Shown: in pieces, positions 9,821 to 21,666 of the stretch
Position numbering within the stretch: the stretch's first letter is position 1
Layout of the letters: each line of letters opens with the position of its first letter
Assembly: GCA_963930775.1 (NCBI GenBank)
Contig: OZ005706.1
Span: forward strand, 1,754,545-1,818,544
Direction of reading: 5' to 3'
DNA: 64,000 nucleotides
DNA from: Cliona cf. orientalis
Lineage: Eukaryota > Porifera > Demospongiae > Clionaida > Clionaidae
Notes under the pieces: generated by a model
Databases searched by the model: none
The model's input: the letters and a program-made list of their open reading frames with translations, nothing else
What the model was told of the DNA's origin: nothing
Translations under genes and position numbers: made by a program

Positions 9821-11970
9821 ATGTTTAGCAAACGCGTTTGGTTAACTCTAAAATTTTGTGCCCTTCTGGCCGTGGAACACTTTTCAACAGGTACATAGCT
9901 AGTATTGATCTATAGCTATAAATTTTAAGATATTATTATAATTATTGGATTAATCCTCGTGTTCTATATAGGAGAGTGTAATTTAACAGTCACTCCAGGT
10001 GGTATCACATGCCCTGGAGTTGACATGGCATTCATATGTCGTAGGACACCGGCAAGTGGAGGAACTGTTACGAATGTACGTTGGAGGCTTACTGAAAGTG
10101 ATGGCCGCACTGATGTACTCAGCTCCCCACTTGCCCTAACACAAGGTGGAGGATGTCCCTACCTGAATGGCTACTATAATAGCCACGTCATCGTGGCCAC
10201 TCTCTATGATTCGTATTCAACTCTCAACATAACTGCTGATGACCAGCTACATGGACTAATCATTGAATGTGTACTCATCAGTGATAATATGCCAGTGGAA
10301 AGGGAAACATTGCAGATACAAATAACCCGTAAAATTAAAATCATACAATATAATATTATTATGAGATGTTGATAATAATTTTTTTATAGAGCCACCCTCC
10401 TCACCTACTGGTGTACGTATCTTAAGTATCCATAATGGAAGCTATAGCGTGACCATGGAACTGCTATGGGACAATGCTGAGGAAACTGGGAATGCCACTT
10501 ATACCATAACTTTCTCTACTAATGGCGAGACTTGGGCAAAAATGGTCGCAAGAGAGAATGGGAAAACATCCATTACTTTGTCGTATAATACAAACTACAG
10601 ATTGGACATAGTGGCAATAAACTGTGCAGGTGACAGTGAAGGTTTTACACTCAATGTTTTTATAGGTAATAATATCAACATAGATAATAATTATAATTAT
10701 AATTATATTATGTAATAGTCAATCTTTAAACTGATATTCTACATGTATTTAGCCAACTGCTCAGCTCCCATACTAAACGCTGGGGTGATTTCTGAGCCTT
10801 ATAATGACACCACAGAAGGAGCAGTGATTTACTTTAACTGTGTTCATGGTTTTGCTCCCAATGAGCGAAGGATGGCTGTATGTCAACACAGTGGTAATTG
10901 GAGCCCTGAAATCTCAAGTAAGCATCACATTCACACTTATTGTGCATATCAAAGACCCCAAAATGTACATGCAATTAGCTACAATAATATCCTGTGTAAA
11001 TTGAAACTAGACACTTTATATTACAGCTATGGTAATGTCAGTTGTAGTCTGTCCACCATAATAGCCCAGATTTGCCTGCATGGTGCCTAATAATTTCATG
11101 CTCTGTCCTCCTTTAGGAGTTTAATAACATACTTTTGATATTACCTATGGTCAAGTTACATATGCACACATAAGGCATACAATGTGCACAAATCAACGAT
11201 AGCACCCGATATCAGACACTTCGAATTCAAGATTTACTCAATCAAGAAGAACTCCTGTTCCAGTGTCAAAAAAATTCTGGCTCATTCCTTGCTGTATGCA
11301 CACAGGGGGAAAATACAACTTTAAATTGCTCTGGCTGTAGTCATAAAGAAAGTGAGGATAGTGAATCAGGTATAATAATATTATTATGTAACTGGCTATG
11401 AATTATTATTATTATTTGCAAAAACACACCATGATAATAGGTGCAGCAGTATTATATAATAGTCAATAGTTATTTAAAAGGGATGTTAGGATGCTTCAGC
11501 TTGGAGTGAGTCCTAGCCGCTATCGGTGTCCACACTCTAGAGTTTCCTTCGTATAAAAAAATACCAGGAGCATCAGTAACTGCATGACTCAAACTCAAGC
11601 TCATCCAGGTTTGCTAGCTAGCTCTTCAACAGATAACACAAACTTCTCAGAATCAGCTTCAGTATTATCACTTCTTGGCTTATCAGCACTGTATCAGGCT
11701 TATCATAATATCAGTAATGTACTAATTATTATGAGTTAGAGTATTAACATGCATGCATGTGTTACAGGTTTCATTTTTGGAGGTGTTGCTAGTGCTGCCA
11801 GTTTCCTTCTTGGGACAGCCTGTGGTGTTTGTGTTCTCACAATACTATCATACATAAAGAAGAAAATACGTGATTATCATGGCACACAGAAAAGCGAGAA
11901 CATTAATGAACTGGAACTTAGTGAAAATATGGCATACGAGACCATACGATTTCCTACTAGTACGTTTTAG
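9821..11970 (+). CDS. Type I membrane receptor: Ig-like, FnIII, Sushi, TM (receptor A)
   Basis: Seven exons splice into a 456-residue frame: 9821-9890, 9972-10328, 10390-10665, 10753-10917, 11175-11369, 11609-11713, 11768-11970. Exon 1 is a signal peptide starting MFSKRVWLTL. Exon 2 is an Ig-like domain (ICRR...VRWRL...IIEC). Exon 3 is a fibronectin type III domain with WAK and YNTNYRLDIVAIN. Exon 4 plus the start of exon 5 is a Sushi/CCP domain; its fourth cysteine (IQCAQ) is supplied only after splicing. Exon 6 is a short Ser-rich stalk. Exon 7 holds a TM helix (GVASAASFLLGTACGVCVL), a basic stop-transfer (YIKKKIR) and a short tail with a Tyr in NMAYETI. All exon junctions are phase 1, typical of shuffled extracellular modules. 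It resembles receptor B downstream. Ligand unknown. Confidence 0.8.
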
Positions 11971-13045
11971 ATCATTCGATGATAACAAGAGGAAACACTA
12001 GTCTGAAGATTTAATAATAATAAACACGGCATTACTGTAAATTCCTATAGTCAATACTGTGACTACTTAGAAACACAATTATAATAGTATTGTGCAATCG
12101 TGTATCAGATGTGCTATCCTATAAATCACTATCAGTCAATTTTGTACAAAGCTATAGATCCATAATCACTTTATGGTGCAAAGCTTGTATATACTCCCAA
12201 ACTGTCTACTATAGGATGACTTATTATAACAATTTGGGAGTGCAATTTCAGTCCTTTTTATTGTATGACATAATATACAACAACAATATTATTAATAAGA
12301 CAGTATTGGACTGGCTTGCTACAGTGCATGCTGCATGGGCACGTATGCAAGTATTGGTGTGGATAGCATTTTCCATGTTACTGATTGTCAATTACTGGTG
12401 GGTACTAATAAAAGCATAATTATGAGCTGCTAGAAGTATTATATTCACTGCTCAATACACAAAATTAAAATGATTATTAACCCTCAGCGCATGCATGAGG
12501 GTTACAGTAGTTGTTCTGTGTCTGAATTCAGTACAAATAATTCATACTTGGAGGCACTGCATGATAGTCAATGATACAATGCAGCCTAATGACCCCAAGG
12601 AGGCTTCTGTGAGGGAAGCTGACTTGAGTGCGAAGTTCGATACAATATACCAGGGTTGTTGTTGCTGTGAGCTGTTGAATCTTGAACAATACTGCTGAGT
12701 TATAATATTATTAGCCTTGCCCCTAGCCCTCAATGCATTTCTAAGTGCGACATTGAAAATAGGTAAAGGGAAGCTACTATAACATAATGTTACATTATAT
12801 TGTCATTGCCACACAGAACGGCCCTCACGCATGCGCTGAGGGTCTTTAATTATGTGTATTAAGCAGGGTTTCATCCATGGGGGGGGGGGGGGGGGGGACA
12901 GGGGGAAGCTTCCCCTCCAAACTCCCTAGCTTCCCCCCCCCCCCCCCCAAATTTGACTTTAATTAAATTAAGCATCATAATATCATAATAAGTCACCAAA
13001 TTAAATCATTAGCATTTATTTTTGATCAAAAATTACCCAAAGCAA
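11971..13045. other. Intergenic region between receptor A and the ApoL remnant
   Basis: Open frames at 12090-12419 and 12495-12698 have no recognisable domain and I do not support them as genes. The region holds one MITE (12480-12843) and a poly-G/poly-C inverted pair at about 12880-12950. Confidence 0.4.
12480..12843. mobile_element. ~363-bp TIR MITE
   Basis: ACCCTCAGCGCATGC at the left end (from 12480) is inverted at the right end (12822-12843, GCATGCGCTGAGGGT). The full repeats are ~22 bp with one mismatch, and each end is itself partly palindromic (CCTCA..TGAGG). The interior encodes nothing recognisable. Confidence 0.7.
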
Positions 13046-13570
13046 TTAATTTTGGAGGAATTCTCCTAAAATACGTCCTAAGGAACTTGGCATGCTACTT
13101 GGAAGCCAGTGACTCAAGATGATCGGAAAATTTCCAACCGCTGATCTCAATATTGTACATTTTCTCATTATAGTGTCCTTCAATTTTCCTCTGACTACTG
13201 AAAGATAGCCTATCTCAGCTCCACCTAGTGTAACACCTCCGGCAGCTGCAAGAGCAGCTCTACTAGCAGTCAATCCCAGACTAGCACTGGACGTTGCAAA
13301 ACTTAATCCAAATCCAACAGTATGGCTATATGGTATTATAGCACTGAATCAGCTATTATTGCTGATGTACCAGCAATTCTGGCCTTTCTAGATATCTCTT
13401 CTCTACAGCTTTGATTAATTCTTCCAAGTGTCGGATCATTTCTGGTGTCACATGTTTGAGGAAAGTTTCAATCCTTTTTTTTGTAGATCGTGTCCAGTTT
13501 TTGTAGTCTTTTGCCATTCATCATCTCTGAGAAGATTGATCAAAATTTCATTCTTGTCAAAAATTAATGT
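13046..13570 (-). pseudogene. Third, inverted and older ApoL-like remnant
   Basis: Reading the minus strand from about 13565, the frame gives NEILINLLRDDEWQKT, then a helix ending EELIKAVEKRY. After shifts and a stop near 13340-13400 come ARIAGTSAIIAD and SLGLTASRAALAAAGGVTLG-EIGYLSVVRGKLK. This matches the order of the ApoL-like copies at 1.4 and 6.8 kb (ELKEAIEKSY, RKARIAGT, LGLTVIAAVLAAAGGVT, and the VVSRNKLK region) but is clearly diverged. The 3' half is missing. It shows that an ApoL-like family was present at this locus before the recent duplication. Confidence 0.7.
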
Positions 13571-14166
13571 TGCTTGACAACATGGCTAGCTATGGTACCA
13601 TACAACCAGCTAGTGCTACTAATTAGTATAGCACTAACTGCATGGTTGTATACCATAGCCACTATTAGCTTATAAGCTGCATGGGTGGCTCTTTACATGA
13701 GCAATAATAATGCAATAATGCATGCCACAATTGTCTATGGTTACTACAGAAAACACTTGTAAGGACGCTCATTGTCGTGACTATTGGGTGTGTGCAGTCT
13801 GGAATGTACATTTTATTTATTTGGAGTAAGCATTGTAACACTTCACAATGATCTCTCCAAAATCGAACAATTATGACACACCTTTGTTGGAGAACATGAT
13901 GTACCATAATATATTATTATAGTATCATGCACGTCTATCAGTGCCAGCTGGCCTTGGAATGTGATTCAGTGGAGTGAAACAGGAGAGTTGATATAGCTAT
14001 ATTGGTGGTGTGTCTACTTCACTACGTGTGAGTGGGGTGTGCACTTCCAAAATCCACTCCAGTACTCCACTCCAACAGGTCGGATCCTGATTCCAAACAG
14101 TTTCTACAATACAATAATATAAAGCATTATTATCACTGTGCAGCTACGTAAAGGCAATTACTCAGC
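13571..14166. other. Intergenic region with a foldback
   Basis: AT-rich sequence without a supported gene. An imperfect hairpin at about 13582-13661 pairs 'ctatggtaccatacaacc' with 'ggttgtataccatag'. The rest is the presumed upstream region of receptor B. Confidence 0.5.
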
Positions 14167-15778
14167 ATGAAGCTTTGGGAAAGGATACTAGTATCCCTCA
14201 CCTTCTGCATTCTAGCTGGATCAAGTTTTCAAGGTAACCTGCATGCCAAGTTAGTAGATAATAATATAGCTATACTAAACATTTCTTCTTTTCTTGCAGC
14301 CGAGTCAACGACTATAAACCTCTCGGATAGTGTCAACCAGTCTGGTCGCCATGCTGCATGTTTAGATGAAGACGTAGTGTACAGTTGTTCGAGTTTTACA
14401 GACAGCCTAACTTGGAATATTGATCGTACAAATGTTGCTCCAATAGTCTTTATTGCAAATGACAGTTCACCGCCGCTGCAGAGGCGAGACAAGGTCATAG
14501 TGATCCTTCTAAATAACACATCAATGAATTTAAAATCACAGTTGATCATTCCATACCTTCCCAGCTGGAATGGAACAACAATTGAATGTATGAGTATGCA
14601 GAATGATAGGCAACACCTATCTTATATCATTGCAGGTAAATTGACTTTTAAGTTGACTGTCAGTTAAACCTTTGTGTGTATAGCTAATTAGGTTAGACAA
14701 ACAACTGATCCCTATAGCTATAATATCTCTCCATTCATAATAATCATACCCCACTGTCGATATTCATCATAATAATATTTTTGTCATGCAGACATACCGC
14801 CATCACCAATTTCAATTTGGCATAAAAATATTGTAAGTACATCAGAGCACTTTCTAACAATTACTCTTCAGTGGAGTCTGATATGTGATACTAATGTGGA
14901 CTGTAGTGTAGTAAAGATCGTTATAAATGATACTAATCCATTGAACGTGAGTTACCCCACAAACTCGGCCATCTTGGATATATCAAAGTATGCTTCTAAA
15001 GATTTCATTGAAGCAGCAATTTATACTATCAACAAGTGCAGCATGATGAGCAAGCCTTCAACAAGGATAATGGACATAGGTAAATATGGATACCATGCAT
15101 AATATGCATATTCAATAGTAGCATATTATAGGAAGTTTCAAGGTGTCCAATTATTGTGATTTTCTAGTTCAATTTATAGTAGAAACTCTGCATGTGTGCA
15201 CTTTCATGTATATTATCATTCAACATAATAAATATTATTACAGATACCAGAGCTTTGTATTACTATAGTACCTTAGCCTCGTACCCAGGCTCGAGCCTGG
15301 GTACAAGGCTATGTAGTACCTTTGCCATGTATGGTCCTAGCCTTCTATAATATATGTATATGCACATTTATATATAATAGTACCTTTGCCATGTATGGTC
15401 CTATAGCTAGCCTACTATAATCATCTCAGCATGCATTGCTACCACTGCACACACCTATACTGAACAGGAAACAGGACTCAGAATGTGGCTACAGAAACAT
15501 GCCGAGATAAAGTAATTTACACGGCAATCGGAGTTGGTGGACTGTTATTACTCTTAGGACTAGCTATAGCTTTGAGTGCCATATGCATAATTGCCACGCG
15601 CTTATGCAGACCTACCAATCAGACCGCTGATTCACCGTTAATAAAAAATCTTATGGAACCATTAAAGCTCAAGAAAAATGAACTAAAATTCCAAGTGTGC
15701 CATATGGTTTTATTTTACCAGCTAGAATTTTTGCTTTACATACTAATTTATGATCATCAGATTCTATTAATTATTTAG
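14167..15778 (+). CDS. Type I membrane receptor: Ig-like, FnIII-like, TM (receptor B)
   Basis: Four exons give a 333-residue frame: 14167-14233, 14300-14635, 14792-15079, 15468-15778. Exon 1 is a signal peptide (MKLWERILVSLTFCILAG). Exon 2 is an Ig-like domain (VYSCSS...LTWNIDR...TTIECMS) with several N-glycosylation sequons. Exon 3 starts DIPPSPISIW and has FnIII character. Exon 4 contains a stalk, a TM helix (IYTAIGVGGLLLLLGLAIAL) and a basic cytoplasmic start. All junctions are phase 1 as in receptor A, but there is no Sushi exon. The C-terminus is uncertain: after about LKKNELKFQ there is a possible GTGTGC donor near 15693, so a further exon may replace the hydrophobic tail ending at 15778. 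Confidence 0.7.
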
Positions 15779-16252
15779 GCCATGCAAACTACAATCATAG
15801 GGGTGAATTCGAGGGGTGTGGCACCAATTTGGGGGCAGAGTAAGGCATCGATCAAGGCTGTACCACCCACCCGCATGATGTGGTTGCAAACTATCAATTA
15901 TATAGTTTGTCTGGCCTTATTATAATTATAATATTATACAGTTCTTTTTTACCCTTTAGTAATAGGCAGTATAGTTTCTTGTGACATGTATTGGAGGTAG
16001 AAATTTCCATCAATAAAGTGCATAATAATTATTCAGTTCATGTATGTCACAGAAGTGTATATAGTGACATATTATATATAGCCAGGTGCCTTTCCCTAGT
16101 CATAGATCATGCACTGACTCAGAAGAGAACACTGGGTACCATCCTACCATAACCATGTTCAATAGATCTACTCCTGATATTGAATAAATATAATTTATAG
16201 TATACACAGTGAATGAGCCATGCTATACACGTGCATGAGTCATGCATGCATG
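15779..16252. other. Intergenic AT-rich sequence
   Basis: No open frame, repeat pair or RNA gene that I can support. This is presumably the 3' region of receptor B. Confidence 0.4.
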
Positions 16253-17344
16253 TACAGTGCTACACAGCAAGAGAGTAGATTTTTACCACTCTATAGTTTT
16301 TGCAGTGTTTTGTGGTTAATCTTGCATGTATCTAGATTTGATTTGATACCCAGTTAGGTCAATGGATGGACTATCTACATATGCAGCGGAATGTTGATAT
16401 CACCTTCTATATGGCTTCAGCATGCAAAAATAGCCAAAAATTTCCAATTTTTATGTTAGGCACATTTCACGAGATTGGATTATAGTTAAGAATCCAGATT
16501 TGAGATGAAGATAGATACCAACTAGATGCATCTTTGTGCCAAATAAGAAGTCTTAACTACAAAGGGTGACGGAGATATTGACCAAAATAGCCTAAAATAT
16601 GGTCTATTTATGTTAGGCACAAATCTTGCATGAAAGTGTTAGTTAAGAGTCAAGATTGTGCTCAATGCATCCTTATGCATTAATAATTCTGGTGTATATG
16701 TGGAACTGCGAATGTTTTGCAGGAAACGCCCAATCCGGAAGCAAACGTTTCCGCCGAGTGCTCAAGACGGGTCGGACTCCGCCTTGATGACGTATTACCC
16801 AACGCACGTGTACAATAGTGACGTTTTTATTGACCACGCCCACTGGCGATCTAAGAACGAGAAGGCAGCGAGAACAGAGTTGTTAGCGTTGAACGCGTGG
16901 AGCGCTTCACTTCTAAGGTGTCGAAGTGAGGTAAGGTAGTAACGATAGGCAGTCCAAAAGCCTTTTTAATGCTCCAAAGTTTTTTTGTAGGGTTGACAAT
17001 CACAGCCTCGCTAGGCGGTCCGATTGTCGCTCGTATTAGCTATGTACGGTAATATTATGTAGAAGTAGACATACCAGAACGATTCTCTACCTTCAGAAAC
17101 TTACCTCATCTTGTCTATAGCCTTCGATCTTGCGATTTTTGATTGTTTGTATTGCTATGTATTGTGCACGTGATACCAGACCAACGTCATTATTCGTCAT
17201 AGCTTCGGTTACGGAGCGGTCTTTGTTTGACGCTTTGCACACTAATACTGCTGCTAAAAGTGATATTTCTATTCACTATAGGTAATAATAAGTGTGCATG
17301 CAAAGTTAGAAAAAAAAATCTACTCTTTTGCTGTGTAGCACTGT
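16253..17344. mobile_element. ~1.1-kb mariner-like non-autonomous TIR element
   Basis: The ends form ~31-bp inverted repeats, starting ACAGTGCTACACAGCAAGAG at 16253 and matched by the complement ending CTGTGTAGCACTGT at 17344, with about one mismatch. If the flanking TA is the target duplication, the element begins CAGTG and ends CACTG, as in Tc1/mariner-type elements. The interior has a 93-codon open frame (16658-16939) with no transposase signature. It could instead be a gene fragment carried by the element. Confidence 0.75.
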
Positions 17345-17521
17345 AGTGGTGAGGGTTCTGCACTCCAGTGCATTCATTTAATTTTTGTAGCAGTTATTGT
17401 GCTACCGAATTAGACAACTTGGGTGGCTTTGGAAACTATATACATAATAATTATAAAGCTGAGCACTATTCTAACCAGGAGTAGATCTGGTAATAATAGC
17501 GTATTTCAATAATAATTATTA

Positions 17522-20500
17522 TTAAGTTATATTATTTAGTTTGGAATAAAATGTGTAAAACTTGAGCTGATTACCAGCAACACCAATACAGCTGCCAGAT
17601 TCACAGAGCAGTTTCTTGAATCCATCACTATAAAATGAATGATCAATGTATAATAATTATGCAGGCTAGAATTTCATGCGTTACAACTAACTGTGTCTTA
17701 TGTGCCACTGATCCTCCCAGTAGAGTGTACTTGCTCTCAAGCTGAGCAGGGGCAGCAGCAGCTGCTTTGGGCTGCTGGCATCTCCTGTCAGCCCAGCGAT
17801 AGACACGGATGGAGAAGTCCTTAGAACATGTCAACACTCGGAAACTGTCCTAGTGTATCAAATTTCATTAATAGAAAATATCAATTTATTACATAGGGTA
17901 ATTAAAAATAAATAGGTTCCATCATGTTTTTAGATTCAAAAGAGAAACTATGTGGCTTCAAAAAATTATTCCCAATAGGTAAGCACCAAGCATAATATTA
18001 TATTCAATGTACTCTTGTAATAGTAACACTCATTAACAATACTGAAAAATGTTTACAGAACTTACTGCATATATATCCATTACGCTTCCCTTGTGGTCCG
18101 AAAATTTTTGGAGAGGACCTCTAGGAGCTGCCTTCTCCGATGGATCCAGAACGCTGACATTACCGCCCGTATCCCCAGCAATAATCAACCCATTGGCCGT
18201 AGATATTGCAACAAGGGGGGCATCACACGCTATCGTTCTCAGGGGATTATGCATGTTGGTGTCATCGTAGAGGGAGTGACTGCTCTTTTGAAGCTTCTCC
18301 ATGTGTGCAACAACATCCCATAGGTCCACACTGGATCTCCAGCTGCTGGTGGTTGCTAGGATACCGGGACCAACCCAGGTGATGGAGTTAACTGCCTCCT
18401 GTGTAGTGATGGTGACGTTGGGAGGCAGAGGAGGAGGAGCCTTGATCGACAATAAGCCAGTGAAATCCCATACCTGACGGAAAAACGAGAAAGGAATAAA
18501 ACTATTTTATGGACAATTTGCCCATAATAAGGAATTAGGATGAAGCGCAATAGTTGAGATTCATAGCTGGATAATTACAATTCGGTCAATTCAATGGTAA
18601 AATTAATGCTTGGCTAGGTACATGCATATTATGCATACAGTCTATAGCTTAAGATAGCAAGAATGGGTGAACGACATACATGTACATCTCCTATTCTTCC
18701 TGGCAGTGCCAGCAGGTGAGCACTGGAGATCTGCATCAGTTGAGAAGAGTGAGCAGGTGCCCATAGCACATACAGTGGTTTAGCAGCAGCAGCAACGGTA
18801 GGGGCCTGGATTGGTGCAGCTGCCTCCGCTGTTGTCGAGGTGGTGGTGGTGGTGGTCAGCTCAACAGCTGCCTTTGGGTCCCACACCTCCAGCTGACCGC
18901 TCTGGCCAGTCATTACATCAAAACTTTCAGAGTGTACCTATATTATAATATAGAAAGCTAAGCTGAAGTGTGAAGATGGAGACTTGTTTCAATGGTTCGC
19001 CTTTCCTTGTCTTGTATAAAGTCTGACACACAAGACTACACTTTTCCCATGAATGAAAGCTAAGAATGGCCTAGAAATGGACCAACTAGAATAACGAAAC
19101 GATTATCACATCCCTAGTAGCTTCATTGTATGTGGTAAAGGATCACTATGCATGTAAGTAGCATACTTGAGTTACGCAACGTTACGTAATCATCAAATGC
19201 TTTTTGAAGTGGAATAACTTGAAAATGAAAATAGATGACAAACTTTAAAGTATTTACAGAACTATTTTCCATATTCACCTATATTATATCTGTGTCAAAT
19301 TTCACGTTTCGATACCCTTACTGGGCAAATATTGTTTGTTTCAGGACTACTAGGGATGTAATGTGCACACAATTATACTGAAATTGAAAGTCTATTCTCA
19401 GTCTGCTATGTAGGCTACAAAGGCTACTCACCAGTAAATAGGTCTGTGTTGATTTGGCTGCCTTCACTGTAACGTACTTGAGTGTAGCAATGGCCCTTCC
19501 TGCCTCTAACTGTAGCGTGGCTTTGGCGCTCCACGTCTGCGTGTCCCAGAGGGTGATGCTCCCGTCAGCCTTACCCACGGCCAGCTCAAGAGTGGCACTG
19601 TCACCAGCAATGCTCACCACCTTTTCGCCATCCACTGACCACACTGCTTTGGCCTATAGCCATTCAATGAGGTATATAGGCAGAATCATTCAGTATTGAA
19701 AAAGACTCTGGGAAGGCTATAACTGTGCTTGGTACAAGTATCAACATTATATTATATACTCTTGATACCATATTTCTTCTAACAATTCGACATGAAAATA
19801 ATAACAGTGCTTTAGCTTTGCCGAATTTTTAGAGGTTAATATTCAACATTCTGTATGCGTGTGCATTCTATTCTCGTTTATCGCATATACGCGTGACGAC
19901 CTTTGCCGAAACTTAGAGACTATTTTCAATCATTCGGTAAAGGGTGCCGAATAATTAGAGGGGCCGAATTTTTAGAAGAAATACGGTATTATCTTTAAGC
20001 TCAAAAAGCTTGGAATGTACCTAAGGACTAGATCATGATCTAATCATGGAAAATTTCTATAATTATCATGCATCAGTCATCTGTGTACATCAGTAGGCAT
20101 TATATATACCTGTAGAACATCCCATGCTTTGACAGAGCCATCGGTTGATAGGCTAACAACGAGAGGTGGCTTGGGATTCTCCCAGTTCACTTGACTGCCT
20201 CCGATAACAACTGCATCTGTGATCTCCTTTTCATGACCACGAAGTGTCTTCACCTGCAGCAAAAATTAGTAGTACTTTGGTGCAGGCAAGATTCGGGATT
20301 GGTTGTGATAATAGTAGTCATAAAATTAATGATTATACATACATATCACATTAGGTTCATTCAACAGTGGCGGATCCAGGGGGGGTGCATGGGGTGCTAT
20401 TGCACCCCCCTTGGGCTAGACACTGAGTCAGCAATTAGCCTATTGTACTGGCATGATGCTGCTGCCTAGTGAATCTCACTCACTATTAATTATACAAACC

Positions 20501-21505
20501 ATTTTCTGTTGATATCATATCATAACTAGACGAACACAAACGATGATCGACAGTCTTCTCTACAAGTATCCATGAACTGTGGCTAAAATTTCTATTTAAA
20601 GAGCACCGCCACGCCCAATTGTGGGCGTGGCTCATTAAAAAGGGGGCGTGGTCCAAAATTTTTCGCGCGCTTCGCGCGCATTCTTTTATCTGAGCACCCC
20701 CATTCCAGAGATCCTGGATCCGCCCCTGTTCAAGGCTGGCCAAGCAGCACACAACATTGAATATAATAATATTATAATAGGGGCTGGGAATAAGGGTAAT
20801 CCCATTACTATGTGCTCTTGTTGTGGAAGCTACCATAGTTAATCGAATACAATGCATGATCCAATTTAATGCCAAAAAATTAGCTTTTTACGAATTCTCA
20901 TAACGTTTATATAATATGGAACGATTGACGACCTTTACCAGGAAAATGCTCGTTTTTCAAAATTGATTTTTTTTTTTCCATACGTTGTATTAGATTAAGT
21001 ATGGTATTATGAATTTCATGTGAATAGCGATTATTTGCATAGCTACTCACTTTATAGTCCCTCCCAGGTCTCCCAGTGTCCAGTCTGGCCTCCACCCTTC
21101 TTCGAGCAAGGAAGTATCTTCTCCATCTCTGTGGACCCTCTTGGATCTGACAGACGTCACAAAACACCCACCGAGACAGACAGTGACGTCTAATCAAAGA
21201 CAATACAAGCAATCAACAATCTAGTCTACATCGGTTGCATATTAATATTAAAGTGTATGCAGACATACCTCCAGAGATAGCCAATTTGGGATGCTTCTTG
21301 GAATGTCTTGTTGGGGAAGGGATCAGAGTGTGAGATCATAGACTGAGTATATATATGATACTTTCTTTTTTACCTTGCAAACTCTAGCAAATCTTGATAG
21401 GTCCTCTGGAGTGAGAAATTCACATACACAGACGATACAGTCGAAAGGGAGGCAATCCAGGCTCCACTCCTCACTCTCAACAGAGTCCTGTGACTGCATC
21501 ATCAT
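17522..21505 (-). CDS. F-box / WD40-repeat protein
   Basis: Nine exons (minus): 21374-21505, 21269-21306, 21051-21189, 20110-20253, 19432-19653, 18680-18937, 18066-18473, 17692-17849, 17522-17627. They sum to 1605 nt (534 residues). The N-terminus has an F-box (LPFDCIVCVCEFLTPEDLSR, then ASQIGYLWR). An Arg-rich linker leads into WD repeats, visible as LRGHEKEI...STDGSVKAWD, GKADGSITLWD, SGQLEVWD, GDVHVWDF, SSVDLWD, GNVSVLD and KDFSIRVYRW. Such proteins are normally SCF ubiquitin-ligase substrate receptors. I cannot assign a named FBXW subfamily. The last exon is inferred from splice sites and phase; without it the frame would stop at 17643. A MITE lies in the intron at 20365-20728. Confidence 0.8.
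19765..19989. mobile_element. TACCGTAT-end MITE in an F-box/WD intron
   Basis: Eighteen-base inverted ends ATACCATATTTCTTCTAA (19765-19782) and TTAGAAGAAATACGGTAT (19972-19989) differ at one position. The interior repeats 'gccgaatttttagag' words. The terminal TACCGTAT/ATACGGTA is shared with several other MITEs in this window. Confidence 0.7.
20365..20728. mobile_element. CAGTGGCGGATCCAGG-type MITE
   Basis: The left end CAGTGGCGGATCCAGG (20365) and the right end CCTGGATCCGCCCCTG (to 20728) are inverted repeats, flanked by 'ttcaa' on both sides (20360-20364 and 20729-20733), a likely 5-bp target duplication. An inner palindrome 'cgcgcgcttcgcgcg' lies at about 20663-20678. The element sits between exons 3 and 4 of the F-box/WD gene. 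'gggcggatccagg' ends are common on hAT-like or related animal MITEs. Confidence 0.8.
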
Positions 21506-21666
21506 GGACGAACTGATTTGGTACTCTCTCTCAATTTCAGCCGAGATGGGTCAAAGGTCAACAATCGTCCTGACGAGCCCCACCCACCTAGTAAAGTATG
21601 TAGCCCCGCCCTCGCAACAACTGTTAGTAAACAAATCCACAAGATAGAAGTGTGAGAAACAGACGG
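21506..21666. promoter_or_regulatory. Bidirectional promoter, F-box/WD and ANKRD42
   Basis: Only 161 bp separate the divergent start codons (21505 on minus, 21667 on plus), so the two genes must share this interval, 5' UTRs included. No TATA box in an obvious position was seen. Confidence 0.65.

Noticed and set aside
12495..12698. Open frame of 67 codons
   Set aside because: Lies inside the 12480-12843 MITE, no domain, not spliced to anything.
16658..16939. 93-codon open frame
   Set aside because: Located inside the 16253-17344 TIR element, no recognisable protein signature; not supported as a host gene.
20486..20875. 129-codon minus-strand frame
   Set aside because: Spans the CAGTGGCGG MITE boundary within an F-box/WD intron; no domain.
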